DNA from: Aeromonas media | GTDB lineage: Bacteria; Pseudomonadota; Gammaproteobacteria; Enterobacterales; Aeromonadaceae | Assembly: GCF_000819985.1 (NCBI RefSeq) | Contig: NZ_CDBZ01000068.1 | Location: 36,375 to 100,374 of the forward strand | DNA length: 64,000 nt | Reading direction: 5' to 3' | Shown here: one piece after another, positions 28,208 through 37,446 of the stretch | How positions within the stretch are numbered: position 1 is the stretch's first letter | Layout: each line of letters opens with the position of its first letter | Translations under genes and position numbers: made by a program | Notes under the pieces: generated by a model | The model's input: only the letters and a program-made list of their open reading frames with translations | Told to the model about the DNA's origin: nothing | Database searches by the model: none

Positions 28208-28747
28208 GTATGCAATCCCTCCGCCTTGTCCGGTGATGGCGCATTGGGCTCTGGCAGATCATTCTGAGTTGACCCTATTTATCTCTGCTTAGTTTTCCTT
28301 CATCCAGATATGCTGCCGTTAAAAAATCATTTCACATAAATATTCACTACTCATTCGAAGCTGCGTAGTCTGCATTGAATAGTGGATTCGATTGCTTGTT
28401 ACATCTTTGTTGAAATTTAAATAAGCTAATCTCTCGCGTTGCCATCACAATCTCTGTTAATGTGATATTTATCGACATTTTGCGCCAATGACGAGTGCGT
28501 TATCTGCGCAAAGTATTGCGAAATTGTATAACTGGATCATTTACACCCGCGGGCAAACCGACTAACTTACTCGCGGGTTATTCCAAAAAAATGCAAAAAA
28601 CCCGCCCGGATCGCTGGTTTGGCTGCCTCATGGATTGAGCGTTTACTGCACAAGACAAGCTCTCAATATAAGTACCAAGGCACACCAGCATCTGCGGCTG
28701 ATTTACGGACGAATTATTTGGGACGGATGTCCCCCGCAGAGGTAACC
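28208..28747 (+). promoter_or_regulatory. AT-rich 540-bp regulatory region and leader of the peptide ABC operon
   Basis: No credible gene here, and the composition is far more AT-rich than its surroundings. Visible elements are a CRP-like half-matched dyad TGTGA-N6-TCGAC (28461-28476) and a -10-like TATAAC (28527-28532), which would put the dyad near -70. Three leader segments can pair in two exclusive ways: ACCCGCG (28545-28551) with CGCGGGT (28572-28578), or GCGGGTT (28573-28579) with AACCCGC (28599-28605). After the second pairing there is no T-run. The leader to the ATG at 28748 would be about 200 bases. Confidence 0.45.
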
Positions 28748-30472
28748 ATGTCCTTGCTCGAAGTGAAAAACTTGCGGATCGAGTACCCCTCCCGCTATGG
28801 GGTGCTGGCCGCGGTCAAGGATCTCTCTTTTTCCGTGGAAAAAGGCGAGATCGTCGGCGTAGTCGGCGAATCAGGTGCCGGCAAGTCCACCATAGGCAAT
28901 GCCGTCATCGATCTGTTGAGCCCGCCCGGTCGCATCGCCCGTGGCGATATCTACCTCAACGGTGAGCTCATCTCCGGCAAGAGCCAGAACGAGATGCGGG
29001 CCATTCGTGGCTCCCGTATCGGCTTCATCTTCCAGGATCCCATGACCTCCCTCAATCCGCTGTTCACCGTTGAGCAGCAGTTGGTGGAGACCATACTGGC
29101 CAATACCGATCTCAATCGCGAGGCGGCCTTTGCCAAGGCCCTCGAGCTGATGGGGGCGGTCGGGATACCGCAGCCGGAAGTGCGCATCAAGCAGTACCCG
29201 CACCAGTTCTCCGGTGGCATGCGCCAGCGGGTGGTCATCGCCATCGCGCTGTCGGGGGATCCCGAACTCATCATCGCCGATGAGCCGACCACGGCGCTGG
29301 ACGTCTCCATTCAGGATCAGATCCTCCAGCTCATCCGCAACCTCTGCAAAGAGCGTCAGGTAGGCTGCATGCTGGTGACCCACGACATGGGCGTGGTCTC
29401 CAACGTCACCGACAAGGTGGCGGTCATGTACCGCGGGGATCTGGTGGAGTTCGGCACCACCGAACAGGTGCTGGGTCGCCCCAGCCACCCCTATACCCGC
29501 AGCCTCATCTCGGCGGTGCCCCGTTCCGATGTGAAGCTGGTGCGCTTCCCCCTGGTCTCCTACATCGAGGATGCCGGTGCGCCGGATCTCAGTATCGATC
29601 TCAAGACCCACTGGCTCGGCCAGAGTCAGGACGAGCGCAGCTATGAAGGTGCCCTGCTGCGGGTGGAGAACGTGGATCTGAAGTTCGTCACCAAGGATTC
29701 CATCTTCCCGAGCCGCCGTCAGTATGTGCGCGCCTGCAACAACATCAGCTTCGAGATCTTCGAAGGGGAGACCTTCGGCCTGGTGGGGGAGTCGGGCTCC
29801 GGCAAATCCACCATAGCGCGTGCCATCACCGGCCTCTATCCGCCCGATACCGGCAAGATCTTCTTCGAGGGGATCGACCTCACTGCCTTGAAAGGGGAGC
29901 ATGAGCGCCGCCCGCTGCGCCGCCAGATGCAGATGGTGTTCCAGAACCCTTACTCCTCGATGAACCCGCGCATGAAGGTGCGTGACATCATCGCCGAGCC
30001 GATCCGCTTCCACAAACTGGCGAGCAGCGAGAGCCAGATTGAGGGCATAGTGAGCGATCTGCTGGATCACGTCGGCCTCGGCCGCGGGGCCGGGGTCAAG
30101 TATCCCCACGAGTTTTCCGGTGGTCAGCGCCAGCGCATCTCCATTGCCCGCGCCCTGGCGACCCGGCCGCGCTTCCTTATCTGCGACGAGCCAACCTCGG
30201 CGCTGGATGTCTCGGTGCAGGCCCAGATCCTCAACTTGCTCAAAGACTTGCAGCAGGAGCCTGGGCTGACCATGCTGTTCATCAGCCACGATCTGCCGGT
30301 CATCCGCCAGATGTGCGACCGCATCGGCGTGATGCAGCACGGTCACCTGGTGGAGGTGGCGGAGACCGAAAAACTGTTTACCAATGCCGGACATGAGTAC
30401 AGCCGCAAGCTGATCTCCCTCATGCCGGAATTTAAGGGAATGTCCCGCGAGGGGCTGGAAATCGCAAGCTAG
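28748..30472 (+). CDS. ABC transporter fused ATPase, peptide/opine/nickel type
   Basis: A 574-residue protein with two complete nucleotide-binding domains, equivalent to DppD and DppF joined, as in YejF or GsiA. Domain 1 has Walker A GESGAGKST, signature FSGGMRQRV and Walker B LIIADEPTTALD. Domain 2 has GESGSGKST, FSGGQRQRI and FLICDEPTSALD. Each ends with the oligopeptide-type C-terminal extension (HPYTRSLISAVPRSD). It energises the two permeases encoded downstream. AGAGG precedes the ATG at 28748 (MSLLEVKNLRIEY). The substrate is unknown; the family takes up peptides, opines or similar. Confidence 0.92.
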   Translation: MSLLEVKNLRIEYPSRYGVLAAVKDLSFSVEKGEIVGVVGESGAGKSTIGNAVIDLLSPPGRIARGDIYLNGELISGKSQNEMRAIRGSRIGFIFQDPMTSLNPLFTVEQQLVETILANTDLNREAAFAKALELMGAVGIPQPEVRIKQYPHQFSGGMRQRVVIAIALSGDPELIIADEPTTALDVSIQDQILQLIRNLCKERQVGCMLVTHDMGVVSNVTDKVAVMYRGDLVEFGTTEQVLGRPSHPYTRSLISAVPRSDVKLVRFPLVSYIEDAGAPDLSIDLKTHWLGQSQDERSYEGALLRVENVDLKFVTKDSIFPSRRQYVRACNNISFEIFEGETFGLVGESGSGKSTIARAITGLYPPDTGKIFFEGIDLTALKGEHERRPLRRQMQMVFQNPYSSMNPRMKVRDIIAEPIRFHKLASSESQIEGIVSDLLDHVGLGRGAGVKYPHEFSGGQRQRISIARALATRPRFLICDEPTSALDVSVQAQILNLLKDLQQEPGLTMLFISHDLPVIRQMCDRIGVMQHGHLVEVAETEKLFTNAGHEYSRKLISLMPEFKGMSREGLEIAS

Positions 30473-30530
30473 GAAAGCACCGGCTCGCCGGTTTGTCTGT
30501 CAATAAAAAGCCAAAAGCATGGAGAAAGAC

Positions 30531-32087
30531 ATGAAGAAAGGATTATCCAAGATCGCCATGGCGCTGTTCGCCGCTGGTCTCGCGTTCAACGTTTCTGCCG
30601 CCGACATCAAGGTTGCCGTCGCCTCCGACGCCACCTCGCTGGACCCGCAGGAGCAGCTCTCCGGTCAGACCCTGGAGATGTCTCACCTGGTGTTCGATCC
30701 CCTGATGCGTTACACCCAGGATCTGCAATTCGAGCCGCGTCTGGCCGAGAAGTATGAGCGCATCGACGACAAGACCGTCCGCTTCCACCTGCGCAAGGGT
30801 GTCAAGTTCCACTCCGGCAACGACTTCACCGCCGATGACGTGGTATGGACAGTCAACCGTCTGAAGGCCTCCCCGGACTTCAAGGCTATTTTCGACCCCA
30901 TCGCCGAAGCCAAGAAGGTGGATGACTTCACCGTGGATCTCGTCACCGCCAAGCCGTTCCCGCTGGTGCTGCAGACCGTCACCTACATCTTCCCGATGGA
31001 CTCCAAGTTCTACAGCGGCAAGGATGAAGCCGGCAAGGACAAGGCCGCCATCGTCAAGAACGGCGACTCCTATGCCTCTACCCACGTTTCCGGTACCGGT
31101 CCGTTCAGCGTCAAGTTCCGCGAGCAGGGCGTGAAGCTGGAATATGCCCGCAACGCCAACTACTGGGACAAGGCCTCCAAGGGCAACGTCCAGAACCTGA
31201 CCGTGGTGCCGATCAAGGAAGACGCGACCCGCGTAGCCGCCCTGCTGGGTGGTGACGTGGACATGATCTACCCGGTTGCCCCGAACGATCTGGAGCGCGT
31301 GAAGAACGGCAAGGATTCCCAGCTGGTCACCCTGTCCGGTACCCGTGCCATCATCATCGAGCTGAACCAGAACACCAACCCGGCGCTGAAAGACAAGCGC
31401 GTGCGTCAGGCGATCAACTACGCCATCAACCAGGTGGGCATAGTCGACAAGATCAACAAGGGCTTCGGTACCCCCGCTGGCCAGCTGAGCCCGAAAGGCT
31501 ATGCCGGTTACAACGAGGCGCTCAAGCCCCAGTATGATCTGGCCAAGGCCAAGGAGCTGATGAAGGAAGCCGGTTACGAGAAGGGCTTCAAGATGACCTT
31601 CATCTCCCCGGCTGCCCGCTACGTCAACGACGTCAAGATCGCCCAGGCTGTCTCCGCCATGCTGTCCAAAATCAACATCAAGGTGGATCTGAAGACCATG
31701 CCGGTGGCCCAGTACTGGCCCGAGTTTGACAAGTGCGCCTCCGACATGCAGTTGATCGGCTGGCACTCAGACACCGAAGACAGTGCGAACTTCTTCGAGT
31801 TCCTGACCTTCACCAAGGATGCCAAGACCGGCATGGGTCAGTACAACTGCGGCGGTTATGCCAACGCGGAAGCTGACAAGATGGTGATGGAAGCGAACAC
31901 CGAAACCGATCCGGCCAAGCGTGCCGCCATCCTGCAGAAGGTGGAAGCCATGCTGATCGACGACGCTGCCTATGTGCCCTTGCACTGGGAAGACCTGGCC
32001 TACGGTGCCAAGAAGAACGTCGACATCAAGCCTGTGGTCAACGTGATGAACTTCCCTTACCTGGGTGACCTGGTGGTCAGCAAGTAA
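30531..32087 (+). CDS. Periplasmic solute-binding protein, family 5 (peptide type)
   Basis: A 518-residue protein with a typical Sec signal peptide (MKKGLSKIAMALFAAGLAFN, cleavage near VSAAD). The SBP_bac_5 fold is shown by LDPQEQLSGQTLEMSHLVFDPLMRY, FHLRKGVKFHSGNDFTADDVVWT near residue 85, and the C-terminal YVPLHWEDLAYGAK. I chose the second ATG (30531) because GGAG lies six bases upstream. Codon use is strongly biased, so high expression is likely, as usual for binding proteins. Substrate not known. Confidence 0.92.
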   Translation: MKKGLSKIAMALFAAGLAFNVSAADIKVAVASDATSLDPQEQLSGQTLEMSHLVFDPLMRYTQDLQFEPRLAEKYERIDDKTVRFHLRKGVKFHSGNDFTADDVVWTVNRLKASPDFKAIFDPIAEAKKVDDFTVDLVTAKPFPLVLQTVTYIFPMDSKFYSGKDEAGKDKAAIVKNGDSYASTHVSGTGPFSVKFREQGVKLEYARNANYWDKASKGNVQNLTVVPIKEDATRVAALLGGDVDMIYPVAPNDLERVKNGKDSQLVTLSGTRAIIIELNQNTNPALKDKRVRQAINYAINQVGIVDKINKGFGTPAGQLSPKGYAGYNEALKPQYDLAKAKELMKEAGYEKGFKMTFISPAARYVNDVKIAQAVSAMLSKINIKVDLKTMPVAQYWPEFDKCASDMQLIGWHSDTEDSANFFEFLTFTKDAKTGMGQYNCGGYANAEADKMVMEANTETDPAKRAAILQKVEAMLIDDAAYVPLHWEDLAYGAKKNVDIKPVVNVMNFPYLGDLVVSK

Positions 32088-32109
32088 GTGAAGTGCTAAG
32101 GAAGGACCT

Positions 32110-32135
32110 GGCGGGGCGCCCATGGGTGCCCCGCC
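32110..32135 (+). repeat. GC-rich hairpin between binding protein and permease genes
   Basis: GGCGGGGC (32110-32117) pairs with GCCCCGCC (32128-32135), with extra pairing inside. There is no T-run. It probably stabilises the upstream binding-protein mRNA or partly terminates, giving more binding protein than permease, as in many ABC operons. Confidence 0.65.
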
Positions 32136-32182
32136 ATTAACAGAAGCCTGTGCCAAGACACAGGCCACGTAGAAGGACAAGC

Positions 32183-33157
32183 ATGTTTACATTCCTGCTG
32201 AAACGGTTCTATCAGGCCGTGATAGTGATGTTCGTCATCAGCCTGGTCGCCTTCTCCATCCAGGACAACCTGGGGGATCCGCTGCGCGAGCTGGTGGGAC
32301 AATCCGTCTCCGAGTCCGTGCGCCAGGAGCTGCGCGACAAAATGGGCCTCAACGATCCCTTTTTGGTGAAATACAGCCGCTTCTTGCAGAACGCGGTGCA
32401 AGGGGATCTGGGCACCTCCTATTTCTTCAAGCGACCGGCACTCGAGGTGATCCTCGACAAGCTGGTGGCTACCCTTGAGCTGGTGTTTGCCGCTGCGCTC
32501 ATCATCGTCGTTGTCTCCATTCCGCTGGGGGTTTATTCGGCGATAAGACCGCGCAGTTTCCTGACCAAGCTCATCATGGCGGTGAGCAGTATCGGCATCT
32601 CGATCCCGGTCTTCCTGACCGCCATCATGCTGATGTACCTCTTCTCCATCCAGCTGGGCTGGCTGCCGGCCTATGGCCGTGGCGAGACCTACAACCTGCT
32701 GGGCTGGGAGTCGGGCTTCTTCACCTGGGATGGCATCAAGCACCTGATCCTGCCTGCGGTGTCCCTCTCCTCCATCATGCTGCCGCTGTTCATCCGGCTG
32801 GTACGCTCCGAGATGCTGGAGCAGCTCTCCTCCGAGTACGTGAAGTTCGCCCGTGCCAAGGGGCTGGACAACAACAAGGTCTACTACCAGCACGCCCTGA
32901 AGAACACCATGCTGCCGGTCATCACTGTCGGCGGCGTGCAGATCGGCACCATGGTGGCCTACACCATACTGACCGAGAGCGTGTTCCAGTGGCCGGGGAC
33001 GGGTTTCCTGTTCCTCGAGGCGATCCACAGGGTCGATACCCCACTGATCACCGCTTACGTCATCTTCGTGGGCCTTATCTTCGTGGTGACCAATACCCTG
33101 GTCGACCTGCTCTACGGGTTCATCAACCCGACCGTCAACCTGACCGCCAAGGGGTAA
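32183..33157 (+). CDS. ABC transporter permease, DppB/OppB type
   Basis: A 324-residue inner-membrane permease from the ATG at 32183 (MFTFLLKRFYQAVIVMFV) with AAGGAC upstream. It has about six hydrophobic helices and the coupling (EAA) loop SEYVKFARAKGLDNNKVYYQHALKN near residue 218. The segment QVGVGVQ-like ITVGGVQIGTMVAYTILTESVFQWPG near 250 is typical of the B subunit. It forms a heterodimer with the following gene product. Confidence 0.93.
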   Translation: MFTFLLKRFYQAVIVMFVISLVAFSIQDNLGDPLRELVGQSVSESVRQELRDKMGLNDPFLVKYSRFLQNAVQGDLGTSYFFKRPALEVILDKLVATLELVFAAALIIVVVSIPLGVYSAIRPRSFLTKLIMAVSSIGISIPVFLTAIMLMYLFSIQLGWLPAYGRGETYNLLGWESGFFTWDGIKHLILPAVSLSSIMLPLFIRLVRSEMLEQLSSEYVKFARAKGLDNNKVYYQHALKNTMLPVITVGGVQIGTMVAYTILTESVFQWPGTGFLFLEAIHRVDTPLITAYVIFVGLIFVVTNTLVDLLYGFINPTVNLTAKG

Positions 33158-33160
33158 CAG

Positions 33161-34102
33161 ATGACTAACGCTGTAACTGCAAGCCCAAGCCGTTGGGCGC
33201 GATTCAAGAACTCTGACATCGTCTACTACTTCCTGCGGGACAAGGTAGCCATGTTCAGCTTTGCCGTGTTCGTGGTGTTCGTACTGGCGGCGCTGCTGGC
33301 GCCCTGGCTGGCGCCGCACAACGTCTATGACCAGACCAGCTTCGATCTGATGGATGCGGAGCTGCCTCCCTCCTGGCTGGAAGGGGGCGAGGCGCGCTTC
33401 TGGCTCGGCACCGACAACCAGGGACGGGACATCTGGAGCACCATCCTCTATGGCGCCCGCATCTCGCTGACCATAGGTCTGTTCGCCGTCGGCCTGCAGC
33501 TGGTGCTCGGCATCGTCATCGGCCTCATCGCCGGTTACTTCGGTGGTCGCATCGACAACCTGCTGATGCGCTTTGCCGACGTGCAGCTGTCGTTCTCCAC
33601 CATGATGGTGGCCATCATCATCTCCGCCATCTTCCAGGCGACCTTTGGCTCGGATCTCTATTCCGAGTTCGCCATCGTCATGCTGGTGGTGATCATCGGC
33701 ATAGCCGAATGGCCCCAGTATGCCCGTACGGTGCGCGCCTCCGTGCTGGCGGAGAAGAAGAAGGAGTACGTGGAAGCGGCCCAGGTGATGGGGTTCCGTG
33801 CCCCGCGCATCATGTTCCGCCACATACTGCCGAACTGCCTGTCGCCCATCCTGGTGATCTCCACGGTGCAGGTGGCGAACGCCATCATGAGCGAGGCAGC
33901 ACTCTCCTTCCTGGGGTTGGGCATGCCGGTGGATCAACCGTCGCTCGGCTCGCTCATCAGTGTGGGCTTCAACTACATCTTCTCCGGCTCCTGGTGGATC
34001 ACCGCCTTCCCGGGCATCTGCCTGGTGGTGCTGGTGCTGGTCATCAACCTGCTGGGTGACTGGCTGCGCGATGTGTTCAACCCGAAGATCTACAAGGGTT
34101 GA
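33161..34102 (+). CDS. ABC transporter permease, DppC/OppC type
   Basis: A 313-residue inner-membrane permease starting 3 bp after the previous gene. An N-terminal helix (VAMFSFAVFVVFVLAALLAPWLAPHN) is followed by the C-type hallmark HWLGTDxxGRD (here FWLGTDNQGRDIWSTILYGARISL). The coupling loop is KEYVEAAQVMGFRAPRIMFRHILPN near residue 205, followed by ALSFLGLGMP. It completes the operon ATPase, binding protein, B permease, C permease. Confidence 0.93.
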   Translation: MTNAVTASPSRWARFKNSDIVYYFLRDKVAMFSFAVFVVFVLAALLAPWLAPHNVYDQTSFDLMDAELPPSWLEGGEARFWLGTDNQGRDIWSTILYGARISLTIGLFAVGLQLVLGIVIGLIAGYFGGRIDNLLMRFADVQLSFSTMMVAIIISAIFQATFGSDLYSEFAIVMLVVIIGIAEWPQYARTVRASVLAEKKKEYVEAAQVMGFRAPRIMFRHILPNCLSPILVISTVQVANAIMSEAALSFLGLGMPVDQPSLGSLISVGFNYIFSGSWWITAFPGICLVVLVLVINLLGDWLRDVFNPKIYKG

Positions 34103-34126
34103 CTCGGGTCAGAAGTGAAAATACAA

Positions 34127-34153
34127 GAAGGGCGCCATCAGGCGCCCTTCTTT
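34127..34153. terminator. Bidirectional terminator between the ABC operon and dxs
   Basis: GAAGGGCGCC (34127-34136), loop ATCA, GGCGCCCTTC (34141-34150), then TTT on the plus strand and a CTTGTATTTTC run on the minus strand. It serves both converging transcripts. Confidence 0.82.
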
Positions 34154-34182
34154 ATTGCTTGTGATTGCAGTAAGCACTTGCG

Positions 34183-36048
34183 TCAGGCTTGCAGCCAGGC
34201 CTCGATGCTGGCCTGAATGCCAGCGCCATCCAGCCCCAGCTGGGCATAGATCTCCTCCTGGGTGCCTTGCTCCACGAAGCGATCCGGCAGCCCCAGATTG
34301 AGCACTGGCTTGCACTGCTTGCTGCGCATCAGCAGCTCGTTCACCGCAGAACCGGCCCCGCCCATGATGGCGTTGTCCTCGATAGTGACAAACTGATCGT
34401 GGGAGGCGGCAAGTTCAAGCACCAGTGCCTCGTCCATGGGCTTGACGAAGCGCATGTCCACCAGGGTGGCGTCCAGCGCCTCGGCGGCGGCCCTGGCCTG
34501 ATGCAGCAGGGTACCGAACGCCAGTATGGCGGTGCCTTTACCCTGGCGAACAATCCGGCCCTTGCCGAGTTCCAGTGCCTGCATCTCGCTCATGATCTCG
34601 CTGCCGCAGCCGCTGCCACGGGGATAGCGCACCGCAGCGGGCTGGTTGCACTGATAGCCGGTGAAGAGCATCTGGCGGCACTCGTTCTCGTCGGACGGCG
34701 TCATCACCACCATGTTCGGGACTGTGCGCAGGAAGCTGATGTCGAACGCCCCCTGATGGGTGGGGCCGTCGGCGCCTACCAGGCCGGCCCTGTCGATGGC
34801 GAACAGCACCGGCAGGTTCTGCAGCGCCACATCGTGGATCAGCTGGTCATAGGCCCGTTGCAGGAAGCTCGAATAGATGGCGACCACGGGTTTCTTGTCG
34901 GCGATGGCAAGGCCAGCGGCGAAGGTGACCGCATGCTGTTCGGCGATGGCTACGTCGAAGTAGCGATCCGGATACTGCTGGCTGAACTTGACCAGGCCGG
35001 AGCCCTCGCGCATGGCGGGGGTGATGCCGACCAGCCGCTCATCCTTGGCCGCCATGTCGCACAGCCACTGGCCGAAGATGGCGGAGAAGGTTGGTTTGCC
35101 ACCGGCGCTCTTGGGCAGGGCGCACTCGTCCGGATTGAACTTGGGGACGGCGTGATAACCGATGGGATCTTTCTCGGCAGGCTCGTAGCCCTTGCCCTTC
35201 TTGGTCTTGACGTGCAGCAGCTGCGGCCCCTTGAGGTTGCGCATGTTGCGCAGGGTCTCGACCAGAGCGTGGATGTCGTGGCCGTCGATGGGGCCTATGT
35301 AGTTGAAGCCGAACTCCTCGAACAGGGTGCCGGGCACCACCATGCCCTTGAGGTGTTCCTCGGCCCGTTTGGCCAGCTCCTTGACCGGCGGCAGCCCCGC
35401 CAGCACCTTCTTGCCACCTTCGCGGATGGTGGTGTAGAGCTTGCCGGACATCAGTCTGGCCAGGTGGTTGTTGAGCGCCCCGACATTCTCGGAGATGGAC
35501 ATCTCGTTGTCATTGAGCACCACCAGCATGTCCTTGTGAACGTCGCCGGCGTGGTTGAGGGCCTCGAAGGCCATGCCTGCCGTGATGGCGCCATCACCGA
35601 TGACTGCCACCACCTTGCGGCCCAGCCCCTCGCTCTCGGCGGCGACTGCCATGCCGAGGGCGGCACCTATGGAGGTGCTGGAGTGGCCCACGCTGAGCAC
35701 GTCATACTCGCTCTCTTCCCGCCAGGGGAAGGGGTGCAGGCCATCTTTCTGGCGAATGGTGTGAATGCGCTCGCGCCGGCCGGTCAGGATCTTGTGGGGA
35801 TAGGCCTGATGGCCCACATCCCACACCAGTCGATCGAAGGGGGTGTTGTAGACGTAGTGCAAGGCAACCGTCAGCTCGACGGTGCCGAGGCCGGAGGCGA
35901 AGTGGCCGCTGGAGCGGCTCACCGAGCGCAGCAGATACTCGCGCAGCTCTTCGCACAGAATGGGCAGCCGCTCTTTGGGCAGGGATCGCAACTCGACCGG
36001 CGTATCCGCGAGGGCCAGGTTGGGGAAATCGCTAATATCAACGCTCAT
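34183..36048 (-). CDS. dxs: 1-deoxy-D-xylulose-5-phosphate synthase
   Basis: Thiamine-diphosphate enzyme that condenses pyruvate and glyceraldehyde-3-phosphate, the first step of the MEP isoprenoid pathway. The 621-residue length is standard. Motifs are [18 protein letters not shown] near residue 78, the ThDP-binding [18 protein letters not shown] ... LNDNEMSIS near 150-180, and the transketolase-type [19 protein letters not shown] near 365. It ends the xseB-ispA-dxs operon in the same order as E. coli, 21 bp after ispA. Confidence 0.98.
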   Translation of the reverse strand: MSVDISDFPNLALADTPVELRSLPKERLPILCEELREYLLRSVSRSSGHFASGLGTVELTVALHYVYNTPFDRLVWDVGHQAYPHKILTGRRERIHTIRQKDGLHPFPWREESEYDVLSVGHSSTSIGAALGMAVAAESEGLGRKVVAVIGDGAITAGMAFEALNHAGDVHKDMLVVLNDNEMSISENVGALNNHLARLMSGKLYTTIREGGKKVLAGLPPVKELAKRAEEHLKGMVVPGTLFEEFGFNYIGPIDGHDIHALVETLRNMRNLKGPQLLHVKTKKGKGYEPAEKDPIGYHAVPKFNPDECALPKSAGGKPTFSAIFGQWLCDMAAKDERLVGITPAMREGSGLVKFSQQYPDRYFDVAIAEQHAVTFAAGLAIADKKPVVAIYSSFLQRAYDQLIHDVALQNLPVLFAIDRAGLVGADGPTHQGAFDISFLRTVPNMVVMTPSDENECRQMLFTGYQCNQPAAVRYPRGSGCGSEIMSEMQALELGKGRIVRQGKGTAILAFGTLLHQARAAAEALDATLVDMRFVKPMDEALVLELAASHDQFVTIEDNAIMGGAGSAVNELLMRSKQCKPVLNLGLPDRFVEQGTQEEIYAQLGLDGAGIQASIEAWLQA

Positions 36049-36069
36049 ATTGTTACTGTTATCCAGCGT

Positions 36070-36960
36070 TTAGTGGGTTCGCTCGATGATGTAATCGGCA
36101 AACGCTTCCAGAATGTCGGTATTGTAGGGCAAGGATTGCAGGGCTGTTAAGGCCTTGTCATGCAGTTCGCGAGCCAGCTCACGGGCAGGGTCGAGACCGA
36201 GCAGGGCCGGATAGGTGCTCTTTTCCTGCACCAGATCCGAACCTTGCGGCTTGCCGAGGGTGGCGGTGTCGCCCGTGATGTCGAGGATGTCATCCTGCAC
36301 CTGGAAGGCAAGCCCGATGGCGGCGGCATAGGTTCGCAGCGCGGCCAGGGTGGCAGGCGCCACGTCGGCCTTGCACAGGGCTCCCAGGGTGACGGCGCAC
36401 TCGATGAGTGCTCCCGTCTTGTGGCGATGCACCTGCTCCAGCTCGGCGAGGCTGATCCGGCGGCCTTCGGCCTCCAGATCCAGCGCCTGGCCGCCACACA
36501 TGCCGAGATAGCCGGAGGCGCGGGCCAGGGTACTCAGCATCCGTACCCGGTTGGCCAGTAGCTCGTCGGGGAGGGGATGATCCGCCAGTATGGAGAATGC
36601 CAGGGTCTGCAGAGCATCGCCGGCCAGGATGGCTGTGCCTTCATCGAACGCCTTGTGCACTGTCGGCTGGCCGCGACGTAGATCGTCGTTGTCCATGGCA
36701 GGCAGGTCGTCGTGCAGCAGGGAGTAGGCGTGGATGCACTCCACCGCGGCGGCAGGGCCGTCGAGCTGTTCGCTTGGCACCCCCAGCATCTCGCCAACGG
36801 CGTAGACCAGGAAGGGGCGCACCCGCTTGCCGCCGAGCAGCAGGCCGTATTTCATTGCATCCCGCAGGCGTGGTGCCATGGCGGGCAGGGCCTCAAGCTG
36901 TGCCGAGAGACAGTCGTCGATGCGGCGCCGGTGCAGGCGGGAGAAATCGTCCAGGGTCAC
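36070..36960 (-). CDS. ispA: Farnesyl diphosphate synthase
   Basis: Prenyltransferase making geranyl and farnesyl diphosphate from IPP and DMAPP. The 296-residue protein contains the first aspartate-rich motif in YSLLHDDLPAMDNDDLRRGQPT near residue 85 and the second in FQVQDDILDITGD near 225. The start is a GTG at 36960 that abuts the xseB stop codon (TGA-GTG) with GAGGAG upstream, so translation is coupled to xseB. Confidence 0.97.
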   Translation of the reverse strand: MTLDDFSRLHRRRIDDCLSAQLEALPAMAPRLRDAMKYGLLLGGKRVRPFLVYAVGEMLGVPSEQLDGPAAAVECIHAYSLLHDDLPAMDNDDLRRGQPTVHKAFDEGTAILAGDALQTLAFSILADHPLPDELLANRVRMLSTLARASGYLGMCGGQALDLEAEGRRISLAELEQVHRHKTGALIECAVTLGALCKADVAPATLAALRTYAAAIGLAFQVQDDILDITGDTATLGKPQGSDLVQEKSTYPALLGLDPARELARELHDKALTALQSLPYNTDILEAFADYIIERTH

Positions 36961-37212
36961 TCACTCCTCTCCTTGCTCTGATCGAAAGGGGATCGACTGT
37001 TCGCTGCCATCGGCCTGGGTCAGGAGGATCTGGATCTTCTGCTCGGCCTGCTCCAGCTTCTGCTGGCCGGCCCGCACCAGATGGATGCCCTGTTCGAATT
37101 GTTTGAGTGCCTCCTCGAGGGGGAGCGACCCCTGTTCCAGTTGATGCACTATGGTTTCCAGCTCTTCCAGGGTGGCATCAAAACTCAGACGGTCGATTTT
37201 TTTACTGGCCAT
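36961..37212 (-). CDS. xseB: Exodeoxyribonuclease VII small subunit
   Basis: Small subunit of the single-strand exonuclease ExoVII, which associates with XseA. The protein of about 83 residues has the family core FDATLEELETIVHQLEQGSLPLEEALKQFEQGIHLVRAGQQKLEQAEQKIQILL as two long helices and an acidic tail. I chose the ATG at 37212 (MASKKIDRLSF), six bases after GAGG; an ATG two codons upstream is possible. First gene of xseB-ispA-dxs. Confidence 0.94.
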   Translation of the reverse strand: MASKKIDRLSFDATLEELETIVHQLEQGSLPLEEALKQFEQGIHLVRAGQQKLEQAEQKIQILLTQADGSEQSIPFRSEQGEE

Positions 37213-37292
37213 GTCCATCCTCGGGGATTGAAAAAAACGGCTCATCTTAACATCGACCGGGCACAGGGGGGAGGCAGAAAAGTGTGCCGTCC

Positions 37293-37319
37293 TCAAACTA
37301 TCCTGACCCCGGCCGATAG
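37293..37319 (+). promoter_or_regulatory. Sigma-28 (FliA)-like flagellar promoter for pomAB
   Basis: TCAAACTA (37293-37300), an 11-base spacer, then GCCGATAG (37312-37319). The -10 element matches 7 of 8 bases of GCCGATAA and the spacer is the standard 11. The -35 is weaker against TAAAGTTT. It lies about 130 bp upstream of pomA, which fits a late flagellar gene. Confidence 0.65.
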
Positions 37320-37446
37320 AAAGGCGCTGGCATCCATGTACTGCCGATGGGTTATTGAGGTGTGCCGGGCTTGCTGCCAGGGGCGCAATAGCAGAAAATT
37401 CAACGCAATATAAATAGATGGCAAGTTCGGCGACAGGAGTAGGGAT

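Noticed and set aside
34189..36150. Long open frame of 653 codons on the plus strand opposite dxs and ispA
   Set aside because: It is an antisense shadow of dxs with low-complexity composition. Similar long shadows oppose pnp, glyA, torA and infB.
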